From positions 682,001-746,000 of the forward strand of contig QCXZ01000086.1 of the NCBI GenBank assembly GCA_025024175.1: DNA of 64,000 nt, in the 5' to 3' direction. This DNA comes from Rhyzopertha dominica. Taxonomy: Eukaryota; Arthropoda; Insecta; Coleoptera; Bostrichidae. Made by a program: the position numbers and the translations under genes. This document shows, one piece after another, positions 51,190 to 63,589 of this stretch. The notes under the pieces are model-generated. The model had not been told where the DNA came from, did no database searches, and worked only from the letters and a program-made list of their open reading frames with translations. Every line of letters starts with the position of its first letter. The stretch's first letter is position 1.

Positions 51190-51420
51190 AACAGGTAGGC
51201 TTTAGAAAGAAAGTAATTTATGGCATGTACAATGGGCTTCACGGATAATGAGACCCTTGTGGAACACCAGATGATGGTCGTCAAAATATAAATAGTAAGG
51301 TGTCCTGATGGACGTCCTATAAAAATAATAAATAATTTGGGAGTGAATTTTTGTAAGAAAAGGGAAATCGGGTTTTCAAAGAAGATTATGGAAAAAACGT
51401 TATAACAGGAATCCCTAGTA
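51190..51420 (-). mobile_element. Non-LTR reverse transcriptase scrap
   Basis: The minus strand at about 51280-51220 reads SSGVPQGSHYP and, after a stop, SPLYMP, a decayed form of the GVPQGSHLGPLLF block. The preceding 120 bases give weak similarity to the region before it. Confidence 0.45.
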
Positions 51421-51489
51421 AGTATACTATAAAAATTGCCTGCTGGGATATACAGTTTTCTGTACTATCAACATCTCGTGTGGAGCATG

Positions 51490-51900
51490 CAATTTATCTT
51501 CGGTTTAAAGGAAGTGAATATGTAATAAGTGATAACAGCGTTGTAATTAAAAGGCGTGATAAGCCGGCGTGACCTTGAACGAAGTTCCATAATGAATCAT
51601 CGATTTGGAACATCGACCGTGAGAAAACATCGCGTGTTTCCGTGACCAGAAGCGCCGTTAAAAAAGGAAAAACAGTAACTAAGGTTACACTGCAACACAC
51701 GGTGAATTGCACCTGCCGGTGCTTATTGTACGGGCGAATACCAAAACCGATGGTGTTCAGATTGGGCATAGTGGGGACGGCGAGGACTATGACGTTAAAG
51801 GGGCGCCCTTTAACTCTCCCGTCCCGCGAAACGCGCCACTCCCCGTAACAGTTCGCGACGTAACCATCAAACATCTTGCGGGCCTGTTCTAGCTGCAGTC
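51490..51900 (+). promoter_or_regulatory. GC-richer upstream region of the nicotinamidase gene
   Basis: The 250 bases before the start codon at 51901 are less AT-rich and carry many CG dinucleotides by eye, unlike the intergenic DNA to the left. It probably holds the promoter and leader. A short hairpin word (GCACCTGCCGGTGC) lies at about 51708-51721. The open antisense frame here is likely a by-product of the composition. Confidence 0.4.
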
Positions 51901-54900
51901 ATGACTACCAACCGAGACATTGATCTAGTTAATTTTAATTTCGAATGCACTATGGACGCGTGTTTTACCGCTTTCGATAAAAACGGGTAAGTCGGTCATG
52001 TTGTTCCTTGAAATAACAAACGCCGGCGGTAGAATTNTTGGTTATGTTTACGGGCACATGGCACGTGTATTTAAGGCGCGCAAAGACAAGTGAATTTGAA
52101 AATTCGTGAGACAGTACTGCCAAATTTCAACAGTTTGGATTTATACGTGTGTACAGCTGTACCAGTAGAGAAAATCTTTTTGAGGAAATGGAACATGCAA
52201 ATATTATTATAGTTTCAGTTCCTTAGCACTTTTGGCTTGTAATTGTTGTTTTATCAAACGTGAATACAGAAAGTTGGGGGAAGTACCTATGACATTGGAG
52301 CAAACAAATACCTAGCTGCATACCTTTTCAGATACAGAGCGCTATTCTAAAATATTTTATATTTTTGCAAACTACTTGAATTTTTCAAATGAAACGATAC
52401 AGGTTTATTAAGATTTTATGAAAGAGTATCATGTAAGCTTAAAAACAAAAGAGAAACGCACGCCATTTTCTTTATTTTAAGCTGAATTATTTTAGTTATT
52501 CACTGAACTACAAAACATATAAGGTAATTAATAATCTGCTGTGGAATTGTAGAAATAAAATAATTGGACCGTATAAGAAAAATGTTGTTTCAATGCAATG
52601 AGTGCCCTGCATATTTTTCACAAAATGAATATTTAGATTTGAATCGTTAAATAGGTAGATGGAGTTTGTTTCCCTGCCCAGCCACATCGCCAGAGCTTAC
52701 AGTGTTGGACTTCGTTATCAGCTTAACTTTTTTCACGTTTTCTCATTGTTTAATTACTTTTATTGTTCATTGCCTTGCTGTTATTATGTTATTGTTTTTT
52801 AATATTCTAATATTTAGTAAGGTAGTCTCTTAGTCTCAATAAAACAGTACAGCCATTGCATAAATGTCATACTTCCCCACACTGTATCACATTCACATTT
52901 CATACAGGAAAATGTCAAATTGCTATAGGATCTGAGGTACTTTGCAATTTTCTACAACAAATTGAGTTTTATAACGGCAGTGCTAAAAGCTTGAAACTTT
53001 TTTTAATAATCTTTCCATTACGTATTACTTTATGGAAACTTTTTTCCCAAACTTCTGAAACCAACCATTCCTGAAATACAGTCGCTTACCGCCCTTGTTG
53101 GAACAACCCATTAAAGTTAATGAACTTTCGATAATTTAAATATATCGCTGTTTATTGCAGAGACGGCAAATTAGATTTGGATGAATTTCGTTTGATATGT
53201 CGTGCTCTGTTTCGTAATGATAAGGGGAAGATATATACTTTGGAAGAAAGCCGACTGCGAGACATTTTTAAAGTATTCGACGCAAATGGTGATGGTTACA
53301 TCGACAAGGAAGAATTTACATTCTGTTGGAACCACTGGATAAAAACAGTAAGGATATAAACATTAGTTTATTGATTTTGTTTACCCAACCGCGGTTTATG
53401 ATATTAAAAACTGTTTCCCTGCAACAAGCAAGCACTACAGTTGCATTTTGATACTAATTTTATCTCTACGTACGACATTTATCCGCATATGGAAGCAAAT
53501 CCTTTTCACTTTCTTCCACTTTGTAGGTTCTGACATTTTATTGGTTCCTACGGAATTGAAGCCTATCTGTACTAACGATTGTGATATCAGCGTCTTTTAT
53601 TTATTTCAATATCACTACATTCATTCGACTGTCCATTCTCCTATTGTTTTTGTTAATTCTAACTTGATTGGATTGGATGCAGTCTCTTCACGTTCTTGTA
53701 ATTTTCCAAAAAGGGTTGTTTTACTTTTGGAGGTATGATATTTTGCCTGCTCATTCATCGAAAACAAAAGAACTTATGCTGTAATTGACATTTACGTAAC
53801 AGTTATNTAAGAACTAGGTGTCCCTTGAAGATAGACAACATNTCCACCAAAGCTCAGAAATTTGAGCTTAACTTTACGAGGCCACCAGCCAATAGTGCCC
53901 TGTCACGTTTCTGATAATATATTTCCTATTTTAACATGGTATCTACTGGCATCTTTCACCATAGACCTAACATAGCAAACCTATTGCTAACTAAGTAGTT
54001 TTTTTAATAATCAAAGTTATCACTGCCTACCATACGTGGAAGCTTAGGTATATAACCTGAGAGGTTGCAGGTTTGAGTTTCCTCTGGCATGTATATATAC
54101 AGTTTAACAGCACAATAAAATACATATACCTATACTGAGTTATTTAACTGTCATAAGCTGGAATGGTTATTAATTGAGAAAATTAAAGTGGAAAGCTTGA
54201 CACAGTTGAAAGTCGAATATACTAAATAAATAAAATAAAACTGGATGGACAGTTGTAACGTTTTGTGATGAAAGGTCCTCTTTAAGGAAGTTGACAGGAG
54301 CGAATTTCCCGGGAAAACTAAAGCGGTTGTGGAATTTCTTGTCGTGAAAAGCCGGTTTTCATTAAGTCTGCCGACCGCAGTACACGTGGGGCATGCGGTA
54401 GAAACATTTTCCATGGAAAACGTTGGTCGCGACATCTCAAGTTCATTTATGCCGACACGTTTAGTATACAACCTAGGTGATGGTTTTTCCCGACGCCTGA
54501 CCTTTCTGCGCTTTATTTTTCTTATTGAAGTCACAGAATGATGTATTTTGTTTTATTAGTGAAGTTCATATATGCACATGTTGAATAATCGTTTCTTTTT
54601 CAATTGTACCCATTGTGATTGTTTTCTATTCCAAACGATATAATATGGTTGAATTCCCATCAAAAGAGAAAATGTTCAGAAAAAAATGGGGCTACAGTAG
54701 ATACTGAACACTGAAATTAGAATGAAAATTCAAAAACAGCCTCATTGCTGAGAAAGAAGCTACAATTGAAACCAAAGATCGTCAAAATCGGATTAGCCGT
54801 TTGAGAGAAAATCAATTTTAAAATTGGAGTCAATTCTTAGTGGTACGTTAATTTGGACGTGCAGTGTATATAATATTAAGGGCTGGAATGACCAAAAAAA

Positions 54901-55973
54901 CAAATAGTTGTATTTAAAGCATGTTATTTTTTCAGATTGTCCGTCCTGTATCAGTATTCCTGGTTGTAGATGTACAAAACGATTTCATTAGTGGAACGTT
55001 AAATATAAGTAATTGCTCGGCCCAGCAAAACGGTCTGGAAGTAATAAATCCCATAAATCGTTTATTGGAAACCGTACAATTTGATGCCGTCTTCTATTCA
55101 CTGGACTGGCATCCAAGCGACCACATTTCATTTATCGATAATATCAAGATGAGAGAGTTGGACCCTTCAAGTCCCATAACAGCGGAAAATGCTAAGGTTT
55201 ACGACACTGTCATATTCGCCGGCCCACCGCCCATGAAACAAAGACTTTGGCCGAGACACTGCGTCCAAGACACTTGGGGATCAGAGATACACAGCGACTT
55301 GAAGGTGGAAAAGGGTGGTGGTTGATAAGCGTCAATCAAATTACAACTGTTACTGTTTCAGATCGTGGATAATGCAATAAAAGTGTACAAGGGCACAAAT
55401 CCCGAAGTCGACTCTTATTCAGTATTTTGGGACAATAAAAAACTGACTGAAACAACGCTTAGTGCCCAGTTGAGACTAAAAAATGCGACTGATATTTACA
55501 TATGTGGGTTGGCGTACGATGTATGTGTTGGTAAGTATATCAAGTTGCGGCGATGCAGATTGTAAACTGTGCAAATAAGGCTTATCTCTCGTGTTTGACG
55601 TATATTTATAAACACTGGAACGTTAAACTGGCATTGAATGCATAACATAATTTCTTACTTTACAATCTACGCTCACTAGTGCCTATATATAGTTCTGTCT
55701 CTCTAACTCGACCATCAAATTGCACGTGTAATTAATTTTTCAGGAGCCACAGCAGTAGACGCCTTAGCCATCGGATATCGCACTATCCTGCTAGACGACT
55801 GCAGCAGAGGTGTCGACCTTCTAGATATAGAGAAAACGAAAAACACTGTCATCGAAAATAACGGCGTCATAGTCAATTCCAATCAGGTAAAGGCTATGGT
55901 GGAAGGAAGAGACAGAAGACCAGAGCTTGGCTACAAATTGGCAATGGAGCTAAAAGCTAACAGATCAAGTTAA
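51901..55973 (+). CDS. Naam: Nicotinamidase with N-terminal EF hands
   Basis: Exons 51901-51986, 53161-53347, 54936-55304, 55362-55530 and 55744-55973 join in phase to 346 residues. The enzyme hydrolyses nicotinamide to nicotinate and ammonia in the NAD salvage route. Two canonical EF-hand loops come first: residues 26-37 (DKNGDGKLDLDE, split by intron 1) and 69-80 (DANGDGYIDKEE). The isochorismatase-fold domain follows with the catalytic Asp 103 (VVDVQNDF), metal ligands in DWHPSDH (Asp 148, His 150) and WPRHCV, the catalytic Lys 224 (VYKGTN) and Cys 269 (YDVCVGAT). This EF-hand plus nicotinamidase layout is that of Drosophila Naam. The donor of exon 3 (GTGGAA) is weak but the join restores the family sequence. 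No break or missing residue was seen. Confidence 0.93.
51987..53160. other. Intron 1 of the nicotinamidase gene
   Basis: AT-rich, one N at 52037. No recognisable embedded feature. The open frame at 52856-53074 has no motif. Confidence 0.45.
53348..54935. other. Intron 2 of the nicotinamidase gene
   Basis: No gene. A stretch at about 54020-54095 ends in GAGAGGTTGCAGGTTTGAGT then TTCC, vaguely like a tRNA T-arm, and may be a tRNA-related transposon scrap. The block at 54270-54530 is less AT-rich but unrecognised. Confidence 0.35.
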
Positions 55974-56078
55974 ATAATTGCATTTGTTTATGTGCACGAA
56001 GTTATCCATAAACTTGTACTTACGAGAAAAGTTATTGTATTCTGGTTTATTTAGTGTATAATCAATTTGTTACGTTAC

Positions 56079-56320
56079 TTAACATAGATTTGCAGCAAAT
56101 ACAGAGATTAGTTTTGTTAAACTCGTTTTGTATAATTGATCCAATTCCCGTAAAAGCAAATGCAGTTGATTCTCGGAATTATGCAGCAATTGGTTTAGTT
56201 CATCAACATTGCATTTAACCAGATAATGCACTGAATTAATATAATTAGGATCGCAAAGGGTGCGCACACTCCAATGCAATGGCCGAATTAGCATCTTCAA
56301 ACCAAATAGCAACTGTCGTT
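56079..56320 (-). CDS. Possible small minus-strand ORF pair
   Basis: On the minus strand an ATG at about 56318 opens MSRTTVAIWFEDANSAIALE and stops after 27 codons with TCC TAA. A +1 frame then continues NYINSVHYLVKCNVDELNQL to the stop at 56079 and looks like a helical, leucine-rich protein end. The two halves would join by a single-base difference, an unseen intron or a real +1 shift. I do not recognise the product. It may be fortuitous or a pseudogene. Confidence 0.25.
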
Positions 56321-56429
56321 CTACTCATGTGTGGACTAAACGAAACGCATTTTCCGACCACGCAGTTATATAATATTAAAAATATTAAATATTGTTTTTT
56401 TTTGTTGGGTTAGTTTATTTCGGAGAATT

Positions 56430-56463
56430 ATGAAGGATGAGTCTGGAGGGAATGCAGGAAAAG
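56430..56463 (+). CDS. Possible first exon of a plus-strand gene
   Basis: ATG at 56430 opens MKDESGGNAGK and ends in phase 1 before GTAAAC. No continuation was found in the window. The only supports are the polar, non-AT-rich codons and the donor-like end, so this is weak. Confidence 0.25.
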
Positions 56464-57400
56464 GTAAACACAGATTTCATCGCACGTTTCGTTATTTCCT
56501 CTCATTCGCGTAGCGATAACCCTTACGTGATATAGTGAACTGTAAATGTTTTGATACTGCACATGATAATGCTGATCATCGAAATGCAAGTAAAACAATA
56601 AAAGTGAAAATAGTATTTCAATTATTGATTAAAAACCTTACGTTTTTTGTCATTTTCTCTATATCAAAGCAGATGTTTTTAATGGAACTTGATTCCAGAA
56701 CGAGTAACTCCCAAAGTAGTATGTTACTATCAATGTCGTATTTTTACAAAGTCAGATTTGCTAACTTTAGCTTTACTTCATGCTGCACTTACAACTTGTT
56801 GAACATTAGCATTACGAAAGAATGTCAAAAACGCGATTGGTCATCATGTTTAGCAATAAAATAATCTATCCAACCTTATGATGACGTTTTACAACTCCTA
56901 AGAGCAGGTATCACATTTCAAGGAGACTGCAAGCGTTCAGAGTGTGTCGAGAACAATAACATTTAGACGTCTTATATTTGAACGAACGCTGGATCCCATT
57001 TAGTTTGAGAAATGTGAAAACTACAAACGGAGAACGTCTAGAATCGTTGACGCTTGGAAGAAATATGAACCACTTTTGGTGCGGTTCTGTTTTAAATTGA
57101 AGTACTTAGTAGTAATAATAACATCTAACAGTATGTCAACAATAAATATAAAGCCACACATTATGTTAGCGGAAGAACAAACAGTGCCTATACCTTCAAT
57201 TAAAACCTAAACCAATAGACACAAGACATAATAAGTAATGAACGGAAAGATTCCAGGAATGACGTGCAAGCTTAAAATGCTGTAGATACGTTGTAGAAAT
57301 AATCCCCCAAAAAACAATACTTTATGTCTACATAGATTATAAGAAATTTATTCCTGGCTCGTATAGCCTTTCCAAATAAACAAAGTTAATAATGAAATCA
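56464..57400. other. AT-rich stretch, nothing recognised
   Basis: The open frame at 56535-56864 has no motif and poor composition for a gene. No transposon block was recognised before about 57420. Confidence 0.35.
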
Positions 57401-57419
57401 TCCGCTTTTTACAGCGAAT

Positions 57420-57690
57420 AATAAATTCATGGAAACAACGCTTGTTTTGACAACAAACAATACATTTATCCAAATAAACAGAGGTATTTTCCAGGGATAT
57501 GACATTATAACAGGTGAAGTTAGTAAATACAAAATAAAAAGACGATAGGCCACAACTAAGCAGTTTTCGTATGTGCCTAGTCAGGCCAATAGAGGAATTC
57601 AATAACGACATCAATAAGGAGTTTGAAGTTCAAAGGTGCAGATTCGCAGCAGTGATCAAAGGGAAATTTGTATCGTCATCATCATGTAAT
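57420..57690 (+). mobile_element. Non-LTR reverse transcriptase scrap (R4/Dong-like)
   Basis: The plus strand reads, across shifts, NNTFIQINRGIFQG and then YKIKRR and RPIEEFNNDINKEFEVQRCR. These resemble the 'I-RGIFQGDSLSPLLF' block and the later 'F-NDI-MEFGLDKC' block of R4/Dong-type non-LTR elements. Decayed. Confidence 0.5.
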
Positions 57691-58040
57691 CAAATAATTG
57701 AGCATTTACAAACTATATAAATGTACCGGTTTCAAAAAACTTACGAAAAGGACAATCTTGATTCGCGAAGATCGAGGCAAATCCAAAGACGATTCAAAAA
57801 TTACTTAATACGTCATAGATGTGTTATGTCGCATCTTTATCTTTACCGTTCCAAGACGCCCTCGGATTTTCATCGAAAATGAAAGTCCATTCAGCGTTCC
57901 GGTGAAACCTATCTGACAAACTGCCGAGGGTGAAAGCAGTCAGAAGGCTTCAGTTTAATTCTGTATGTATGAAGGCTGAGTCTTCAATGCGCATTCGCTA
58001 TATATGGAGTTCCTTGAAATATCCAATTTATTGTGTAGAA

Positions 58041-58042
<2 letters not shown>

Positions 58043-58100
<58 letters not shown>
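58043..58100. repeat. (AT)29 microsatellite
   Basis: An uninterrupted run of AT dinucleotides, 58 bases long, flanked by AAAG and AGAGGG. Confidence 0.95.
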
Positions 58101-58104
<4 letters not shown>

Positions 58105-60400
58105 GGTTTTCGAAGTTGCAAATAATTACAGCGGTTTTATACGCGCCTTGCAACATAATTTTTTGGTTTCTCGAGTCCAAAATAGCAATTCATTAATTAC
58201 TTGACTCTTAATACCCCTGCATCATGTCTTTTCTAAGAGAAAATGCTGTCCTATTTGTGTTGCCTTAGAATAGTATTCTAGAAGGTATATTTTCATTTAA
58301 GCATGGAATTTGGTTGAAGCTTGATAAGCATAAAATTCATGCGTTTGTCAATTTTGGACCCTGCAATTTTTTGCGCTTACCCTGAATGTGTGGGTGTTCT
58401 TTTTTCAGACGATTCTGATGAAATTATTAATTTAGCTGTCCGTCATACGCAGTCTTAAGGGCCAATTTAAATTTTCCTGATTATTTTCTGACATTACTGT
58501 TTACGCATTTGCCAGCTAGGTACGCAATTACAGATGCCCACAGGCTACAATCTGGACAGGAAAACATACAGCTTAATTAGAACAGTTCAAGGTATTCTGT
58601 AATTTTTTGCCACGTGTCGGTTTACAGTTTATCCATCTTGTTACTTTAATGATGTTGTGTCTTCTAGTTATTAAGGATCCTCTGTTCTCCACTCATTTAT
58701 TCAATTATGACTCAGCAGGGTATGGTATGGACTAGCAACAGCTAGGCGAACATGTAAAGATATGGTCATTGCCTTCTACTTTTAAGCTGTTTTCTGTTCA
58801 CTCTTTGATTATTCACCCTTTTATGTTAAATGATCCAAAATAGTGCTATATTGATTTACTTGTTTGTATGCCTACAAAATCTATTATTTACGTTTGAACT
58901 GACAAATAAAGCCATCAATAACGTTTCGCATCTATTTCAGACAACACTTCAAATGAATAGAATATAAAATAGCATTAGTTCCAGCAACTTTGAAATGCTC
59001 TTAAAAGCACAAATTAAACGTTTGAAGTAATAGGATAACACCATCAGTTTGACATTTCAAGAATTCATTACAGTACTAATTTATATATTAAAGGTATCGC
59101 GCTGCTTGCTTTGATGGCGATAATTCCAGCAAATTGTTAAATTGCGTAACTCGTCTTCTGGAAGGAAAGGCACTGGATGAACCAGAAAACCAATTAAAGC
59201 ATTTGCAAAGGATCTTCCAGTATTAATCGGAAAATTATATTGGAGAGAAGGAATTACAATTAGATACTTCACTCTGGCAGAGAGGAAGGACAAAATGCTA
59301 TATCAAGTATACTATCTTATTTCAAGAGGCTTTCTTCCATATCTTTGTCTTCTGTTGGAGTGTGAATATTGATTGTCTGACACTGGTTTATTTTTGTAGA
59401 ATAAACTCACAATATCCACACATTCATGATTGAATTCGCCTTTAGGTAGTAATCAATTGGAAAATTCAATCTGGCGTTGCTATACAAATAGCAGACTCAT
59501 TAAGTTGTTTTAGTCTTTAATGCATTAGATCCCGTAATGCGTTTTCGACTTTTTAAAATAATACAATCATCAGGTGCATCCACACTTTTAAGGAAATTCG
59601 AAATTTTAGTGTTTAAATTGATTTAACATGATTAAAATTACTTAAGCCACCACCATCCACTACAATTACTATTAATTAAGTATAACTGCAGTCAGGGTGT
59701 ATATAACACGGTAAACACGAAGTTAAAGCTCTTTCCGACAAACAATAAGCGTTCTAATATCATGCTCAAATATGTCAACTTGAGAAGAAATTAAATTACG
59801 TTGGCGCACATATTGTTTAAAGCGCAGTAAGAACGTTGATGACAAAGGTTGTTATATAACGGTAGACCAGGCGAGGCATGAGCTAGTTAATTTCGCAAAA
59901 CAACTTTCTGTTTACTATACGTTCGTGAACTAATTTATGAAGAAAAACAATATACAACAACCCTCGTCTTAACTTCAGGCAGCCTGGTCCAAAGTTCTGC
60001 AACAAAGTTGTAGTCGAACACTGACTCTCTGGGAGCGATGGTACGTATGTAATTTAATAATTTTCTTCGGACACTTATTACATGAAAATTAAAACCGAAA
60101 TTTGATCTTAACACCATGATCTGCGATAAAAAAGTTAAGCTTTGGTACCTCCTTAGGTTTACTAGTCAAGTCTCAGTTTATCTTCCATGACATAAATGTT
60201 CATAATAAATATGGACAAGTAAAGGGAACATTTGATGTTTTGGCGGAGGCGCCTACCTTTAAGGACTAGTATTGTATTTATTCCCAGTTTCCTAAGGTTA
60301 TATGGCCTCAGTAAAAGATTTTAACTCCAATAATGAGGGATTATACCACTTGAGGTCCCTTTAGCAGACTAAAATGTTCACGCGTGGAGAATAATTTTAT
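58101..60400. other. Intergenic stretch, mostly featureless
   Basis: At about 59539-59577 the words TGCGTTTTCGACTTTTTAAA and CAATCATCAGGTGCATC together resemble a Penelope-type terminal hallmark. The open minus-strand frames at 59081-59293 and 59935-60117 have no motif I can name. No gene is supported. Confidence 0.35.
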
Positions 60401-60419
60401 AATTATTCTAAATCACCAT

Positions 60420-61640
60420 CACAAATGTTTTCCAAAAATTCACTGTCACTGTCCGAATCAGAATTTAAATCAATGATCAAACTGTTCACACTTGGAGATG
60501 CGAGTTTTCAATGTCGATAGCATATTTTTCACAGTTTACCCACTCTACAGCACTAATCTTGTCAACTTCGTTTCTAATAACGTCTACCACACTAGCACTT
60601 AAATTAGGAGAATTATTGTGTTTTCTTTTTAGATCACTTCAAATTAGTTCAATTGGAGTGAGAACACAGTAGTAAGGAGGAATCTCAATACGGTGATGTG
60701 TCCTTCTTTCTTCGCGATTTCATCAATCCTGTATTGATCAGGAATATTAAGGTTTTTAATTTTGTTTTGTCTCGTTTTCTACTAGCTGGACCGTCTTATT
60801 CAATTGTTTTGAATGATTTTTTTGCGTTATCCATTACTATTATCGCTGTTAGGAGGTAGAAATGGCAACAACTGTTTCGTAAAGCAAGTCTCAAACAGTG
60901 AAGTATCTTTGTCGTGATGATAGTCAGCAGAACAATTTTTTATATTCCTTGCTGACATTACTTCCACCCGCGTGCAGNATTATNATTCTTTTCCTGCGCG
61001 AAGGGGGTGTATTTCAACACCAATTTATTGTACCATCAGTAAGACTTGTTTTCACAATTTCATACGCATCCAACCATGTTATACTGCTTTATCTGAGTCA
61101 CGTATTCGGATCTCAATTTTTGTAAACGTAGTGATTCCATAATGGCCATTCTTTTGTCAAACGTTTTATAATTAAGTATAGCCTAAATGTTTCGCCACAA
61201 TTTTCAATATCATATTCTAAATCATTTANTTTTGGTTTCGATGATACCATGTTTTCCTTATACATATCGTATATAACCGTCTTTATTTCTGTACCCAAAC
61301 TTTCACTAAATTTCGCGAACTTTTTTTTGCCCACTTTTTTATCTCGTAACTATCTTTTTTATAATCTTTTGAATGGATGTATAAGGTTCTTTTATTAAAT
61401 CAATTGTTACTTTAACCGGATTAGAACATCCCACCTAGATCAGACCTTGATACGCCTTTTTTTCTTTGACAGTAGTTCTTTGTTCTCGCTTGTTTCGTCT
61501 ACTTCTTAAAGACAAAAAAGGGTAAACCCATTTAAAGCGATTGATTATTTCTACACAAAAGGCCCTCCATATAACCTTATTCCAATGGGAATAGTATACC
61601 CGCATACAAAGAACTTTTTGGCACAATAATTAAAATTTAA
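60420..61640 (-). mobile_element. Decayed Tc1/mariner-superfamily transposase
   Basis: Minus-strand pieces occur in transposase order. At 61334-61113, a piece with ESLGTEIKTVIYDMYKENMV matches an N-terminal helical domain of insect DDE elements. At about 60840, VIVMDNAKKSF is like the second catalytic Asp block ('VMDNAPYHS'). At 60690-60500, PPYYCVLTPIELI then SDLKRKHNN and DKISAVEWVNCEKYA match the block around the last acid ('PPYHCELNPIELIWSDIK'). Stops, shifts and N calls (60978, 60984, 61230) show that it is dead. Confidence 0.6.
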
Positions 61641-62027
61641 AAAAATGAATTACCCTTTTATCTTTGAGACAAAAACATATGCAGAAGAGGGTCAATCTCG
61701 ACGTATTTAACTTTACCAGAACGAAGCAAGCCGAATTTCGGAAAGCTATTGAGTGAATAATTAACGTTACGATCGGAAATTGGATTACAGCTAAGTAAAT
61801 GCGCCTTATCACCGATATGCAGCGTTTCTCTGAATCCCACTTTAGCGAGCAATCTAATATCGAATACGGTTCGTTAAATCTTTGAGAAAATCAATTTATA
61901 ATGTTTACTTTGAGCTCCCCACAGTCGCCACAGCGGCGATACCACCAATTGAAGGGCTTAGAAGAAAAACTGTTCAGATACACATTATAAAATCACGTAT
62001 ACAAAGCGATGCAGATATTAGCTACTC

Positions 62028-63290
62028 CTAGTCAGTGATAAAAGGACCTAAATACACTAAAACCAAGTCATAAAGTGATGTTTGAAAAGTAGCATTCGAC
62101 CAACTTGAAGGGAGTGTTTTTAAAGATACTGGCAGAGAGTTACACCCACGTACTGAATTAAAAGAATAAGAGCGCTGGAACAGAGATGTCCGAAAAGAAG
62201 GTATATTTAATTTGTCTACCACTGAAATTTTACAAGATACACGATGCAACCTTCGAAGATGGAAGATAAACCTAACACAGTTGTTTTGGCACGACTTATA
62301 ACATAAAACATGGAAAGAATACTACTAATCCATAATTAACGATAGGAGAACTAGAGATTCACACAGTTTTTTTCTAGTTTTGAAGTTTAATACCGAAAAG
62401 TTTTGATACGGTAATTTTAAAAGTACAAATAGGATAGCTTTTTACTAATATAATTACAATGTTCATTCTAAGATAGTTTAGCGTCTATAATTAAACCCTA
62501 AAATTTTGTGAGAACATCTGATGAAACATAGTGAAAATAACATACCGATAGTTTTTTCCTCATTCTAAGGAAGTCTGTTAGCTAAAAACCAATTTTTATC
62601 TTTATGATAATATAACAAGTCAAGCAATGAACTGGAGCTGCTTATTATAGTATCGTCTGCATATAAAACAGCATCTTATTCATAATTATATAAATAGGAA
62701 GGCAAGTCGTTGATGTAAATCAAAAATAACAGAGGTCCTACGATGAATCCTTAAGGAATACCAAATTCTGTTTTGTACATGTCAGAAAGTTCATCATTCA
62801 TTCTAACTTGCTGAAATCTGTTCGATAGTTACGATATGAGAAGTTATGTACTGCTCGGATGGAAATTATAATAAAGAATAATATACAATCAAACATTGCG
62901 CTGTAAAATCCACCATTTTCAAAGGAATTAGTGATGTTATTAAAGAAGAAATCTAAATTGTATGGCAGACAACAGTTTGTTCTCTTGAAAGTAATTAGTT
63001 ATTTGCTTTAAAAGTAATTTTTCGAAAAAATATTGGCAATAGAGAGATGGGTCTGTAATTACTAGGATCTTTAGTGTCGTCGTTTTTTGTGCAGAGGAAT
63101 AACTGTGGCAACTTCCAGACAATCGAGAAAAATATTTTCTTTGATGGCATAATTGAAGAGCTTAGTTAGCGGAATGATTAATTTATCTTTAACCAGTTGT
63201 ATGATTTTAGTAGTATTGAGGCCATAGATATCTTTGCTACATGTTTTTTTAACTCTGTATTGAGTTCCGGACTTCAATACAAGATACTAT
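62028..63290 (-). mobile_element. Non-LTR retrotransposon relic (Jockey/CR1-like)
   Basis: At 63277-63071 the minus strand encodes KDIYGLNTTKIIQLVKDKLI and LEVATVIPLHKK, the start of a reverse transcriptase. After a shift, 63040-62940 reads YFFEKLLLKQITNYFQENKL then SAIQFRF. At 62249-62028 a piece (RTSLFQRSYSFNSVRGCNSL then P) matches the C-terminal tail of such elements. Frame breaks separate them. Confidence 0.65.
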
Positions 63291-63589
63291 CTTAAATACA
63301 AAAAAATATAATTATTATTATGTTCAATATCCATTATACTGATACGGCTAAATTTTGGCACAGTTACTCTAGGAGGATTTTGGTTGATCAATTGCCAACA
63401 AATTCGAGGATTATTATTGTGACATTTGATGTAAGCTTTTGGTTTTAGAGCTAAATTATAGCGATGTGACGGTAATTACAAAACGGTTGTTTAAACCAGT
63501 CCCCTCCATCGATGCATGTTACGCAGCGGTATAGGTGTTAAAAAGAGTAACACGCATTGATCGAGGAAAACTGTTGAAAACAGAGGTGT

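Noticed and set aside
51494..51874. Antisense frame of 126 codons before the nicotinamidase gene
   Set aside because: Explained by GC-rich promoter composition; no motif and no splice or polyadenylation signal found for it.
54020..54095. tRNA-like T-arm (GGTTTGAGTTTCC)
   Set aside because: No acceptor stem, D-arm or anticodon stem could be folded around it; at most a tRNA-derived scrap.
57860..57929. CCCTCGG / CCGAGGG inverted repeat
   Set aside because: Only seven bases with a 56-base loop; expected by chance in a window of this size.
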